A DNA stretch of 64,000 nt from Actinokineospora auranticolor (GTDB lineage: Bacteria; Actinomycetota; Actinomycetes; Mycobacteriales; Pseudonocardiaceae). The position numbers and the translations under genes are program-made. Every line of letters starts with the position of its first letter. Position 1 is the first letter of the stretch. The DNA is taken from the NCBI RefSeq assembly GCF_002934265.1, contig NZ_PTIX01000012.1, forward strand, positions 62,001-126,000. Direction: 5' to 3'. Positions 25,605-33,662 of the stretch are shown piece by piece. The notes beneath the pieces were generated by a model. The model did no database searches and was not told the DNA's origin. It saw only the letters and a program-made list of their open reading frames with translations.

Positions 25605-26783
25605 TCAGCTCGGAAAGATTCGATCCATCGCTGTTGCGCCGTCCTCCACCACCGGGTTGAGCTGATGCCGGTAGACGGTCTCCGTTACCGCAGTGCTGCT
25701 GTGCCCCACCAAGCGTGAAATCTGCTCAAGGGTCAACCCACCATCCGACAGCAGCGACACGAAGCTGTGGCGTAGCTCCCGGGGCGTCCACTCGTTCGGG
25801 TTGAGGCCAGCCGCCTTGGCGAGCCTGCGGAACCCGCGCCGCACGTTAGCGGCGTCGAGCATGGTCCCGGTCTCGGAAGCGAACACCAGGCCGTTCTCCT
25901 GCCAGAGGTCACCGGCATCCTCCCGGACCTGTTGCAGCCGCACTTCCTGTGCCTCGAAGGCCGCCAAGCACCGGTCACCGATCCCTAGCGAGCGTCGGGA
26001 CTTCCTGGTCTTGGTGTCACCGCCTGCCCGCACCGACCGCCACACATTGACGTGGGCTTTCGGCTTGTCGGCTTCGCTGGCGGCCCGGTTGGCAAGCTCT
26101 TCCTTGCTGACGCGAACCAGGTTCTTCCACGGCAGCGGACGCACTTCCTCCGTCCGGCAACCGCTCAGCAGGGACACGACGACGTAGGCCCCGATCGTCG
26201 AGTTGTCGCTTTCCGCCGTCAGTAGCAGCGCCTCAGCCTGCGCGTAGTTCAGCGACTTCGACGGTCGACCTGTCTTCCCAGTCGGACACTCGCACAGCAT
26301 CACGACGTTGCGCTTCACCTTGTCGCGGGCCTGAGCGCGGTTGATCGCTCGGAGAAGGATGGACCGGATGTCCCGGAGTGTCCGAGTGCTCAGCTTCGTG
26401 GCCAGCCCGGCCAGCCACACGTCCACCTCGTCGGCGCTAAGTTCGCGGAGCTTTCGCGCGCCGATCAGTGGCGTGACGTGCAGATCTGCCAGGATGCGCA
26501 GCTTTTCGTGGGTGGCCTCTCCCCTGCCGGGCAGGCCGTAGGTCAGCCAGTCGTTGACCGCTTGGCCAACCGTGTACCCGTGCTGCGCGATGGCGAGACC
26601 GTCGTCGAAATCCCGGATGATTTCCTTGAGCTTGTTCTTGGCTTCCGTCTTGGTCTTGCCACTGGCGGTCTTGACCAGGCGTTTCCCGGCGGGCGTGTAC
26701 CCGATGGTCAGGGAGGCAATCCACCGCTGACGCCGTTCATCCCAGTGAAGGCCACCGTCGCCGCGGCTACGCCGCTTGGTCAT
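25605..26783 (-). CDS. int: Tyrosine site-specific integrase
   Basis: This 392-residue recombinase has an N-terminal SAM-like AP2/arm-binding part (RGDGGLHWDERRQRWIASLT), a core-binding domain (HGYTVGQAVNDWLTYGLPG) and a catalytic domain. Active-site residues are Arg210 (SGCRTEEV), Arg338-His339 (PRELRHSF), His361 (LVGHSS) and the nucleophile Tyr371 (TETVYRHQ). The usual first His of box II is Arg here, a frequent variant. It should recombine the tRNA-Pro att core. It overlaps the excisionase gene by 17 bp, so excision and integration proteins are co-expressed. Confidence 0.95.
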   Translation of the reverse strand: MTKRRSRGDGGLHWDERRQRWIASLTIGYTPAGKRLVKTASGKTKTEAKNKLKEIIRDFDDGLAIAQHGYTVGQAVNDWLTYGLPGRGEATHEKLRILADLHVTPLIGARKLRELSADEVDVWLAGLATKLSTRTLRDIRSILLRAINRAQARDKVKRNVVMLCECPTGKTGRPSKSLNYAQAEALLLTAESDNSTIGAYVVVSLLSGCRTEEVRPLPWKNLVRVSKEELANRAASEADKPKAHVNVWRSVRAGGDTKTRKSRRSLGIGDRCLAAFEAQEVRLQQVREDAGDLWQENGLVFASETGTMLDAANVRRGFRRLAKAAGLNPNEWTPRELRHSFVSLLSDGGLTLEQISRLVGHSSTAVTETVYRHQLNPVVEDGATAMDRIFPS

Positions 26784-26997
26784 GGCACTCCTCAGCTTCC
26801 TTGATGAGCAATTGGACGTAGTCGTTGAGCGCGGCGGCAGGAATGCGGCGCGACTTGCCTTGGGTAACCGTCCGGAGACGTCCGGAGCGGATCTGTTCGT
26901 ACAGGGCGGTTCTGCCGATGGAGAGCAGCCGCATCGCGTCGGCGACGGTGTAGAGGTGCCTAAGTGGAACGACAGTGGGAGTGAACTCCGCGGTCAC
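26767..26997 (-). CDS. xis: Excisionase / helix-turn-helix (MerR-like) protein
   Basis: This 76-residue protein starts at a GTG preceded by AAGGGG at suitable spacing. The winged-helix DNA-binding signature is LYTVADAMRLLSIGRTALYE, followed by IRSGRLRTVTQGKSRRIP, the Xis/excisionase domain of actinomycete elements. It directs the integrase towards excision. It overlaps the 5' end of the integrase gene in a different frame, a common xis-int arrangement. It lies downstream of the replication genes in the same operon. Confidence 0.85.
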   Translation of the reverse strand: MTAEFTPTVVPLRHLYTVADAMRLLSIGRTALYEQIRSGRLRTVTQGKSRRIPAAALNDYVQLLIKEAEECHDQAA

Positions 26998-27085
26998 GGT
27001 CAAGCCCCTTGAGATGGTGGTGGCCGGTGGGCTGACGTCGCATGGCGATCCCTTCCAGGGCAGGGGGTGACTGCGCGATTTCGCA

Positions 27086-27150
27086 GGTGTCACCCGGGGT
27101 TTCTGCTGATCAGGGGAGTGGCAGTGACACGGGTGACAGGGGTGACACAG
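27086..27150. repeat. GTGACA-type iterated repeats at the end of the ATPase gene
   Basis: Three tandem 9-mers (27124-27132, 27133-27141, 27142-27150) each start GTGACA. A palindromic GGTGTCACC lies at 27086-27094. They span the last codons of the ATPase gene and the gap before xis. The same 9-mer family occurs in three copies near attR (39477-39503). They are possible iterons or integrase/Xis arm sites. Confidence 0.45.
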
Positions 27151-28141
27151 CGGGGGCAGTGAGGGCGTCACCGGCCAGCGGGACGAAGTACCGGCCCGTG
27201 CTGTCTTTGGTGAGCTGGTTGTCCTCGACCATCCGCCCGCAGGTGCGCTTAGCGTTGTCGTTGGTGATGCCAGCACCTGCGGCGATGACCTTCGGGGTGC
27301 TGCCAGGGTTGTTCCGCAGGAACCGGAGGATGGCGGCCCGGGTGTCGCTGACCATGTGGTCCACTGCGGGGCCGTCGAGCATGTTCCAAGCCCCGTGTTC
27401 GGCATCGAAGGACAGGGCGTACTCGGCTTCCTCGACGTCGCGGCCGGTGACGTGCAACTGGCCGTCTGCGGCGTTCCGGCCCCGTTGGAGCACGAGCACC
27501 GCGTCCGCGGCTCCGGCGATGCCGTTGGTGCCGGAGACGGTCTGTAGGAAGTCCTCGGAGGCCGCTTTGCGCACGTGGGTGACCACCAGGACGGCGACGG
27601 CGTACTTGTCGGCGATGTACTTGATCCGGCCGATGGCGGCATAGTCCGCCGCGTACTGGCTGCCCGTGGTGTTCTCCCCACCACGCACCTTGGCCAACAC
27701 GTCGATGACGACCAGGCGGGCGTCCGGGTTCCGGTCGAGCCACCCGCAGATGGCGCGGTCTCCCCCGTCCGCCAGTGGCGGGCACTCGGTGGCGAGGGTG
27801 AGCATCTGCGGCCCGGGAAGGCCAGCGAGCATCTTCCGCATCCGCGACTGCAACCGCCGGGCGGTGTCCTCCAGCGCGAGGTACAGCACCGGCCCGGACT
27901 CGCTGACGATGGAGCCGAACGCGGGCTGTCCACCCGCGATCGAGAGTCCCAACCCCAGCGACAGCCACGACTTGCCCACCTTCGGCGGCCCCGCGATCAG
28001 GTTGACTCCCTCGCAGATGACTCCCGGAACAGCCCACTTGGGCTCTGGGAAGTCAGCCGCCAAGAGCTGATCGGCGGTCCAGGCGGTGCGCAACATCAGC
28101 CCGTCTTCCTCGGGACGTAGTGGTCGCACGACGGCGTTCAC
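27110..28141 (-). CDS. RecA-like AAA ATPase, replication helicase of the element
   Basis: The 343-residue protein starts at the GTG overlapping the primase-polymerase stop. Walker A is GPPKVGKS (51-58). Walker B is LVVIDVL (Asp147), with VLVVTHVRKA downstream, as in RepA/DnaB-type hexameric ATPases of plasmids and AICEs. A C-terminal winged-helix region (DTRAAILRFLRNNPGSTPKV) could bind origin DNA. It probably unwinds the element's origin with the coupled primase-polymerase. The last codons run through GTGACA repeats, so its C-terminus is repetitive (SPLSPVSLPLP). Confidence 0.88.
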   Translation of the reverse strand: MNAVVRPLRPEEDGLMLRTAWTADQLLAADFPEPKWAVPGVICEGVNLIAGPPKVGKSWLSLGLGLSIAGGQPAFGSIVSESGPVLYLALEDTARRLQSRMRKMLAGLPGPQMLTLATECPPLADGGDRAICGWLDRNPDARLVVIDVLAKVRGGENTTGSQYAADYAAIGRIKYIADKYAVAVLVVTHVRKAASEDFLQTVSGTNGIAGAADAVLVLQRGRNAADGQLHVTGRDVEEAEYALSFDAEHGAWNMLDGPAVDHMVSDTRAAILRFLRNNPGSTPKVIAAGAGITNDNAKRTCGRMVEDNQLTKDSTGRYFVPLAGDALTAPAVSPLSPVSLPLP

Positions 28142-29031
28142 GCGGCCACCTGCCGGGGGCGACGGGCACCGGCACGCAGTCCGGAGGTGATCGTGCTGTT
28201 GGCCGTGTGTGCGCTGTAGGCGTGAACGGCCAGGTGCCCGGACGCGGCCTGCAACAACGTCGCGCGCACGTCCTCCTCCGTGAGACCACCACCGGCCACG
28301 AGCTGGCCCAGCGCGCACGCGGCGATGTAGAGCGTCTGGTTGCGCTCACCGCCGGATGCACTCTCGACGCGGGCCACTTCCGCCGCGATAGCGGCGTCCA
28401 GGTAGCGGGAGCGGCGGTCGCGGCCGTGCAGCGTGATGGGTGCAGCCGGGGCGGTGGGCAGCGGCTTGGGGCGTAGCCGGTCGACCAGCCAGCCGGGCAA
28501 TGGGATGACCGGCGCGTCATGCTCGACGACGTAAGGGCGTCCGTCCACCTCGGACCCCGGGCCAGCTACGCAGCCGCCACCGGCCCGGGTGTCGATGTGC
28601 CAGCCGAGTCCCTGACCACGGTCGCCAGCGGTGTTGCGGAAAGTCTCGCCGGTCGGTGCAGCGAAGTACAGGTGCAGGCCACCGGACGGGGTCGAGACGG
28701 TGAACGTGTCCAGCGGGAGCGGGGCGCTTGCCTGTTCGGCAAGGACGGCCAAGACGTCGAGCCCGCAGTGGACCCCGGGCAGGTTCCAGGCTTCCGGGGC
28801 GGTCTCCCCTGGCTTGGCGGTGTCCAGGTCGACGACGACCAGGTGGGCGGGGCCGGTGGCGATGCCGACGTTGTAGGCGCCCGTCGACCAGCACCGGGCG
28901 ATGCGCTCGGGGTCGGTGGTGGCGCGGCGCTCCCAGTCGCGAACCGCGGGGCGCTTGCCGCCGGGGGTCATGGGGAAGACGGGCCAACCGCGGCCAGCCA
29001 GAGCCAGAGCGGCGGTGTGCATGGCGTTCAT
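28138..29031 (-). CDS. Bifunctional DNA primase/polymerase (Prim-Pol)
   Basis: This 297-residue archaeo-eukaryotic-type primase-polymerase has an N-terminus (ALALAGRGWPVFPMTPGGKR) typical of pfam09250. The metal-binding VVVDLD supplies Asp68 and Asp70, and SGGLHLYF provides His120. A helical C-terminal domain (ERNQTLYIAACALGQLVAGG) follows. It primes and extends DNA at the element's origin. A GTGA overlap couples it to the RecA-like ATPase, the usual replication initiator pair in one AICE class lacking a rolling-circle RepSA. Confidence 0.92.
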   Translation of the reverse strand: MNAMHTAALALAGRGWPVFPMTPGGKRPAVRDWERRATTDPERIARCWSTGAYNVGIATGPAHLVVVDLDTAKPGETAPEAWNLPGVHCGLDVLAVLAEQASAPLPLDTFTVSTPSGGLHLYFAAPTGETFRNTAGDRGQGLGWHIDTRAGGGCVAGPGSEVDGRPYVVEHDAPVIPLPGWLVDRLRPKPLPTAPAAPITLHGRDRRSRYLDAAIAAEVARVESASGGERNQTLYIAACALGQLVAGGGLTEEDVRATLLQAASGHLAVHAYSAHTANSTITSGLRAGARRPRQVAA

Positions 29032-29064
29032 GTCGTGCGCTCCTGTGTGGATGATCGGGGGTGA

Positions 29065-29316
29065 CTACCGGCGGCGATCACGGCGGACACGCGTCCAGGC
29101 GTTGTGGACTCGGCGGCCCACGCGGAGCCGGTATCCGCTGCCGCTGCACAAGCGGCAGGGGCGGAACGCGCGGATGAGCGGGGCGCGGTGGCGACCGGCG
29201 CCCTTGCAGCGGCGGCAGCGTTTGAAGGGCCAGATCGCGCACGTTGCGGCGTAACCAAGCGTGAACAGCGAGGCCAGGGTCAACGGATTGATCAGGAGTG
29301 CGGCGAGGGTGCTCAC
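29065..29316 (-). CDS. Small membrane-anchored CxxC zinc-finger-like protein
   Basis: This 83-residue protein starts at GTG behind AGGAG. One transmembrane helix (LASLFTLGYAATCAIW) precedes two cysteine knuckles, CRRCKGAGR and CRLCSGSGY, the CxxCxGxGx repeat of DnaJ-like zinc fingers, and a highly basic C-terminus. Proteins of this design are common in actinomycete integrative elements between the translocase and replication genes. The role is unknown; the tail could bind DNA at the membrane during transfer. Confidence 0.75.
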   Translation of the reverse strand: MSTLAALLINPLTLASLFTLGYAATCAIWPFKRCRRCKGAGRHRAPLIRAFRPCRLCSGSGYRLRVGRRVHNAWTRVRRDRRR

Positions 29317-29355
29317 AGGAGGTCTCCTGGCTGATTTTGGGTGCGCGAGACCTGC

Positions 29356-29480
29356 GCCTCTAGGCGCTAGGACGCTGATCAGGGGTGTTGCAGTCGTCTA
29401 GAGGGGGCTCTAGGTCTAGAGGGGTCGGGATCTAGACCTAGAGCCGCGGTCGCGGGGCCATGACGGCGACCTCTAGCTAC
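29356..29480. repeat. CTAG-rich inverted-repeat cluster, candidate transfer or replication locus
   Basis: The interval between the FtsK/TraB-like and zinc-finger genes holds a perfect 14-bp inverted repeat (29407-29420 with 29431-29444, 10-base spacer). CTAG occurs eight times between 29360 and 29476, a tetranucleotide rare in such genomes. Conjugative actinomycete plasmids carry the cis-acting transfer locus clt beside the translocase gene, with short repeats bound by the translocase. The position fits; function is inferred. Confidence 0.5.
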
Positions 29481-31635
29481 TCTTGGTAATTGCGTCGGCG
29501 ATCCACTCGCGGTTGATGCCCATACGGTTCGCGCCCTTGCCGGTGGTCGGGTCGGTGCCCCACACCTGCTTGGTGGCGATGCCGTAGGGCTTGAGCGCTC
29601 CGGCTAGCTGGGTGGCCTTGGCCGAACCGGTGGCCAACTCTGCCCAAGCCCCGTAGGTCGACGGCCGGAGTTCGGCGAGACGGTCCACGATGGATTCCGA
29701 CCACGCCTTATCCGCGTCACCGATGGCGGCCAGGACGTCATGCAACAGGGTCGTGTCGCCGCGGTCTTCAACCTCGACGTCGAGCCCCGCCGCGTAGCCG
29801 GTGAGCAAGCCAGCGGCAACGCGGATGGCGCGGGCGCGAGTGACGATCTTCTCGGCGGCAGGTGCGTCGATGTAGACGCCGCGCACGGTGCGCGGCTCAT
29901 CGCCGTCACCCTTGAGGATTCCGATCCCCTTGTCGCTGAACGAGAATGCGGTGGCGCGGACACCGTTCTTGTACGACGACGTGCCCAAGACCATGTCGTT
30001 GGGAACCTGACCGGCCACCTTGAGGCAGAACCGGAGGACGGCGTTGTCGCTGATCTGCGTCGGGATGGACTTGGAGTCCGGGCGCTGGGTGGCCAGTAGC
30101 AGGGCGATCCCTGTTGCCGGGCCACGTTTGACCAGGTCAGTGCAGATTTCCTCGATCTCCGCACCGTAGTCGGGGTGCTCGAACCACACCTGACACTCGT
30201 CAGCACCGACCACGATCGGGTGCAGCCGCAAGGATTTCTTGCTGGCAAGCTCACTGGTCACTTTGGACTCAGGGCACAAGTCCTTGGGGAGTTCCCGGAT
30301 GACCTTGGTTCGGCGCCGCATCTCTTCTCGCAGCGCACGGAGCGAGGTTAGGGCGTACTCGATGTCCTCCGGGTCGTCGCCGGCCCGGTACCGGTGGCTG
30401 ACGGGTGCCAACGGCGACAAGTCGCCGGTGCCCTTGAGGTCGTACACGTGCAGTTCGGAGCGCGGGTCAAGGCAAGCGATCAGCAGCAACTCTCGCAGCG
30501 TGAACGTCTTGCCCATGCGCGGGACCGCGCCAATGATCCCGGCGATGAACATCAAGGTGATGTCGACCCACCGGCCGCGCTGGTCGGTGCCGAACGGCTG
30601 GGGCTTGAACAGGTCGATCGGCTCACCGCGGCGCAGCGGCCATGCGGGCTGCTTCGCCTTGCTCATGTCCTGGTCACCGACCCAGAGCACCAGGCGCCCG
30701 GGGTGGACCGCGGCGTTCCCCTCCGGCCACACGCACCCAAGCGGACGCCCCAATCCGGACGCCAATCGGTCCCGACGCTCGATGACGTCGCCCGCGGTGA
30801 CGCCCGGCGGCAGGTCGACCTCTGCCCGCCAACCAGGCCCGTCACGGCTGATCGGCGCCGTGAACCCGATCGCGCGGCTGTTCTTGGCCATCGCCTGGTT
30901 GATCCCGGCGATGCCCAACACGGACAGGGCGCGTTCGACCACGTCAGAGGTGAGTTTCTGGACGTGGGCAGCGGTGACTGCCCGGCTGGCCACCGGCCGG
31001 TCAACCGGGGTGCCCAGCTTGCCCAGGATGCCCATCGCGATGCACCCGCAAGCCCAGATGACCCACTCAGGGGTGACCGTCGGCAAGATGAACAGCAAGA
31101 CCGTCCCCACCGACGCGCCCAAGAGCAGCAGGAGTGTCCGCATCCGGACTCGTGCGTCGCGCTGCTGGGAGAGCTTGAGGTAGTGCTCGGCGTTGCCCTT
31201 CTCGGACATCTGCCGCCGGATCGAGCGCCCTTCGGCGTCGGAAACCCACCGACCGGTTGCGACTGCCAAGAGCAACGCGCCCGCAGGCGAACGGACTGCG
31301 AGTTTGAGCGCGTAGAGCGGCGACCGGAAGGCGTGGTATCCCGCACTGTGGGCGTAGTGCTTGGCGGTCCACTTCGCCGTGGCCTTGGCCTCTGCGAGGG
31401 TGCGCAGGTAGCTGGGGATGATCGGCAGCCGTTCGGCACCGCGGATGCGCTCGATCCATGACGTGGCCGGACCGTCGTCCACCTTGTCGACCAGCATCGG
31501 CGGCGAGTCGTCGACTGCCTCAGCCTCGACGACCTCACTTCCCGGGGCGGGCTCGGTAGTCGGTTCAGGTGAGGCCGAGGTGGTCCGGGCGAACGGGAGA
31601 ACCACACCATCGGCGGTCGGCTCTGGCGTGGTCAT
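29473..31635 (-). CDS. FtsK/SpoIIIE-family (TraB-like) DNA translocase
   Basis: This 720-residue protein starts at the ATG overlapping the SpdB stop. An acidic N-terminal region leads to two transmembrane helices near residues 165-206 (TLLLLLGASVGTVLLFILPT). The motor domain has Walker A GAVPRMGKTFTL (Lys376), Walker B HPIVVGADECQVWF and the LLLATQRPDSKSIPT switch typical of FtsK. A C-terminal helical region (TYGAWAELATGSAKATQLAG) resembles a winged-helix DNA-recognition domain. It should pump double-stranded DNA between mycelial cells, the single-protein conjugation mode of actinomycetes. Confidence 0.93.
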   Translation of the reverse strand: MTTPEPTADGVVLPFARTTSASPEPTTEPAPGSEVVEAEAVDDSPPMLVDKVDDGPATSWIERIRGAERLPIIPSYLRTLAEAKATAKWTAKHYAHSAGYHAFRSPLYALKLAVRSPAGALLLAVATGRWVSDAEGRSIRRQMSEKGNAEHYLKLSQQRDARVRMRTLLLLLGASVGTVLLFILPTVTPEWVIWACGCIAMGILGKLGTPVDRPVASRAVTAAHVQKLTSDVVERALSVLGIAGINQAMAKNSRAIGFTAPISRDGPGWRAEVDLPPGVTAGDVIERRDRLASGLGRPLGCVWPEGNAAVHPGRLVLWVGDQDMSKAKQPAWPLRRGEPIDLFKPQPFGTDQRGRWVDITLMFIAGIIGAVPRMGKTFTLRELLLIACLDPRSELHVYDLKGTGDLSPLAPVSHRYRAGDDPEDIEYALTSLRALREEMRRRTKVIRELPKDLCPESKVTSELASKKSLRLHPIVVGADECQVWFEHPDYGAEIEEICTDLVKRGPATGIALLLATQRPDSKSIPTQISDNAVLRFCLKVAGQVPNDMVLGTSSYKNGVRATAFSFSDKGIGILKGDGDEPRTVRGVYIDAPAAEKIVTRARAIRVAAGLLTGYAAGLDVEVEDRGDTTLLHDVLAAIGDADKAWSESIVDRLAELRPSTYGAWAELATGSAKATQLAGALKPYGIATKQVWGTDPTTGKGANRMGINREWIADAITKSS

Positions 31636-32438
31636 CGGCCCTCCTCGTCTCGCATCAGGTGTGTCAACGCAGCAGCGCATCCGAGGACGACCACGGGCAG
31701 GCAGGACACGGGGGTGGTGATCTGCCATGGGGCTGAGGTCATCCCGGCAGCGGTCATCAAGTGGTACGCGACCTGACCGCAGGCACCCAGCACGAGCGCG
31801 CCGATCGCCGAGTTCCGGGCGAACTTGCGAGCCCGATCGGACCTGGATGCGGACAGCCACACCCGGAGGGCGAAGGCGGCGTACGCCTCAACACCGAGCG
31901 GCAGGGTGATCGCCGAATCGATCGTGAACTCATCGGCGATGCCGGGCAGCAGGGCGATCTCACCGAACCCGGTGAGCTTGCCCAGCCCCACCCAACCGCC
32001 CCAGATGGCGACGAACGCGCCTGCGGCGATCAGCAACAGCGCCCAAGAGTGCGCGCGCCATCCGACCTCCGAACGCTCGGAGCGCGTCGGAGCGTCTGGC
32101 GTCGGCTCCGGGTCTGCGGGGGCGCTGACCTTGGTAGAAGAGGTGCCCGCGCCGCTCTCCTCGATGACTTCGGAAGTGATCTCCGGCCCCGGGTTCACGG
32201 CGTCGGTCTCGGTGGGCGCGGCGATCTCATTCGCGTCCTCCGGGCCGTCGTCGACGACCGGGTTGGCGGGGTCGAACCCGGACGCCTTGACCGTGTCGAG
32301 CACGGCGGACGCCTTCGGCGCACCCACCTTGAATGTTTTGATGACCCGGTTGCGTGACGGCCACTCCCCCAAGTCCGCGGCAAGGTCGCGGACCTGGTCG
32401 GCGAGGACATCCAGCGGGGTCGGGTAGGCGCTGGTCAT
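31632..32438 (-). CDS. SpdB-like protein: winged helix plus DUF2637 membrane domain
   Basis: This 268-residue protein begins at ATG with GGGGGAG upstream. The N-terminal 60 residues form a helix-turn-helix-like unit (GEWPSRNRVIKTFKVGAPKA). An acidic, Thr/Pro-rich linker and four transmembrane helices of DUF2637 type follow, from AHSWALLLIAAGAFVAIWGG to a last helix containing LPVVVLGCAAALTHLM. Spd proteins mediate intramycelial spread of conjugative DNA after transfer. It is coupled on both sides: its start overlaps a micro-gene stop and its stop overlaps the translocase start. Confidence 0.85.
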   Translation of the reverse strand: MTSAYPTPLDVLADQVRDLAADLGEWPSRNRVIKTFKVGAPKASAVLDTVKASGFDPANPVVDDGPEDANEIAAPTETDAVNPGPEITSEVIEESGAGTSSTKVSAPADPEPTPDAPTRSERSEVGWRAHSWALLLIAAGAFVAIWGGWVGLGKLTGFGEIALLPGIADEFTIDSAITLPLGVEAYAAFALRVWLSASRSDRARKFARNSAIGALVLGACGQVAYHLMTAAGMTSAPWQITTPVSCLPVVVLGCAAALTHLMRDEEGR

Positions 32439-32599
32439 CGGTACTCCCCCGTCGTCGAGCGGCGGGAGCGGGGAAGGCTCGCCATGCAGGTGGATAGCAT
32501 CGAGTCCCCACTGCCCTCGTGGTTGTTGGGTGCTCCGGACCGGCGGGCGTTCTTGGCGGAGTGGCCGCCGGTCCGGATGTTGAGCAGGCAGGCGGTCAT
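32435..32599 (-). CDS. 54-residue protein coupled in the transfer operon
   Basis: The ATG overlaps the stop of the RRQRL gene and the TGA overlaps the SpdB ATG, so the frame is bounded by 4-bp overlaps at both ends, as in its neighbours. The product is polar and basic (MTACLLNIRTGGHSAKNARR at the start, SRRSTTGEYR at the end). No family is recognised. The double overlap is the main evidence that it is translated; small coupled transfer proteins are usual in these operons. Confidence 0.55.
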   Translation of the reverse strand: MTACLLNIRTGGHSAKNARRSGAPNNHEGSGDSMLSTCMASLPRSRRSTTGEYR

Positions 32600-32988
32600 C
32601 ACGCGGCCTCACCGCCGCTCGTGCGGTCGCAGTCCCAGCAGCGACGCCCGTTGAACTTCGGCAGCCGGTAGGACGCGGTCCGTCCGCACTCCGTGCAGGT
32701 GCGCAGCACCTGATTGGCCTTCCACAACGAGTAGAGCTGCGCCGTGGTCGCGCCCGGGGACGGCTTGGCGGTGTCGAGCCGGTACAGCGCGGCCCAGGAC
32801 TTGCCGCGGCGCCACTTGAGCTGCGCCACCCAGTCCTGACCACCGGGGCAGAGCCCGGCGTCCCGAAGTTGCCGCCTGGTCACGAGCCCTGCCGGAGCAC
32901 TGCGGTAGCCGAACGTCGGCACGCCGTCGTCCATGCGGCCCGGCCAGCTCTGGCCGTTCCACGGCAAGGTGACCACCTGGGCGGTCAT
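32599..32988 (-). CDS. RRQRL-motif zinc-binding protein
   Basis: This 129-residue protein starts at ATG 32988, overlapping the preceding stop. It contains VTRRQLRDAGLCPGGQDWVA, the RRQ(R)L motif of a family confined to actinomycete mobile elements, and a C-terminal zinc finger with CTECGRTASY and CWDCDR (two CxxC pairs). A basic patch (LKWRRGKSWAALYRLDTAKP) lies between them. It probably binds DNA or RNA in transfer or replication, but no function is established. A longer upstream frame is an arginine-rich shadow of the next gene. Confidence 0.85.
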   Translation of the reverse strand: MTAQVVTLPWNGQSWPGRMDDGVPTFGYRSAPAGLVTRRQLRDAGLCPGGQDWVAQLKWRRGKSWAALYRLDTAKPSPGATTAQLYSLWKANQVLRTCTECGRTASYRLPKFNGRRCWDCDRTSGGEAA

Positions 32989-33254
32989 CGGGAGCCCCCC
33001 GGCCCCAGCTCGCCACGGGGACGGCGTTGGACCGGCTTGCGCGCGGGCTTGTCGTCCGTCCTCTCCGCCGTCGCGGTGACCGGGCCGGACTCGGCAACGC
33101 GCGCCTCGACGTAGACGCGAACACCGAACCCGCCGCGGTTGGGGTACTGGCGGCCGTTGCTGGCGGTCTCGATCCCGGCCGCGTTGAGGACGGCCAGGAG
33201 GCAGCCGATGTCCTCCGGCTCGCCGAGTAGCCGCAGACCCACGGTCCCGCTCAC
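32985..33254 (-). CDS. Small conserved-type element protein of unknown function
   Basis: This 89-residue protein starts at the GTG overlapping the preceding gene's stop. Residues 1-55 alternate beta and alpha segments (GTVGLRLLGEPEDIGCLLAV, then FGVRVYVEARVAE); the tail is basic and Pro/Arg-rich. No catalytic motif is visible. It is coupled at both ends, so it belongs to the transfer operon. Confidence 0.7.
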   Translation of the reverse strand: MSGTVGLRLLGEPEDIGCLLAVLNAAGIETASNGRQYPNRGGFGVRVYVEARVAESGPVTATAERTDDKPARKPVQRRPRGELGPGGSR

Positions 33255-33475
33255 GCGGCCTCACCTCGCGGAACGACTGTGCGCACCGGCAGCGAGCGCA
33301 CCTGCGCGCCCATCATCCGGTTCATCTCGCGGCGCGCCCGCCGCGTGTCGATCTCGTGCATGGCGAACGGGGAGGTCGGCCGGTGGATCGGCTCCACGGT
33401 CGCGTCCATCTCCGCCAGCAACGCGTCAACGATCGGCCCCGTGAGGCCGTCGGGGTAGTGACTGGGGTGAGTCAC
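33251..33475 (-). CDS. First gene of the transfer/replication operon, unknown
   Basis: This 74-residue protein starts at GTG and is the promoter-proximal gene of the leftward operon, 51 bp from the GntR-regulator palindrome. It is mainly helical (GPIVDALLAEMDATVEPIHR), with a basic C-terminal half (DTRRARREMNRMMGAQ) that could contact nucleic acid. No family is recognised. Its stop overlaps the next GTG. Confidence 0.65.
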   Translation of the reverse strand: MTHPSHYPDGLTGPIVDALLAEMDATVEPIHRPTSPFAMHEIDTRRARREMNRMMGAQVRSLPVRTVVPRGEAA

Positions 33476-33525
33476 TTCGTACCTCGCTCTGGTCTCGCAC
33501 CCTCCGACGTGGTGACCAGCGAAAG

Positions 33526-33559
33526 CTAACAGTTGTTTGGTCAGCGGGTCAACTGTTAG
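33526..33559. promoter_or_regulatory. Divergent operator palindrome of the element
   Basis: CTAACAGTTG (33526-33535) and CAACTGTTAG (33550-33559) form a perfect 10-bp inverted repeat with a 14-base spacer. It lies between the leftward transfer operon and the rightward GntR-kinase gene. TTGGTCAG/CTGACCAG words recur nearby. This is the expected place for the KorSA-type GntR operator that represses transfer and its own gene. Confidence 0.65.
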
Positions 33560-33662
33560 ATGACAAATTCAGGTCAGATCGCTTTGACCAGGGGAGACGT
33601 GGCGAGATGCTGTTAGGCAACTGGTACGCTCACCTGACCAGCAACGCACGTTTGGAGCCCTC

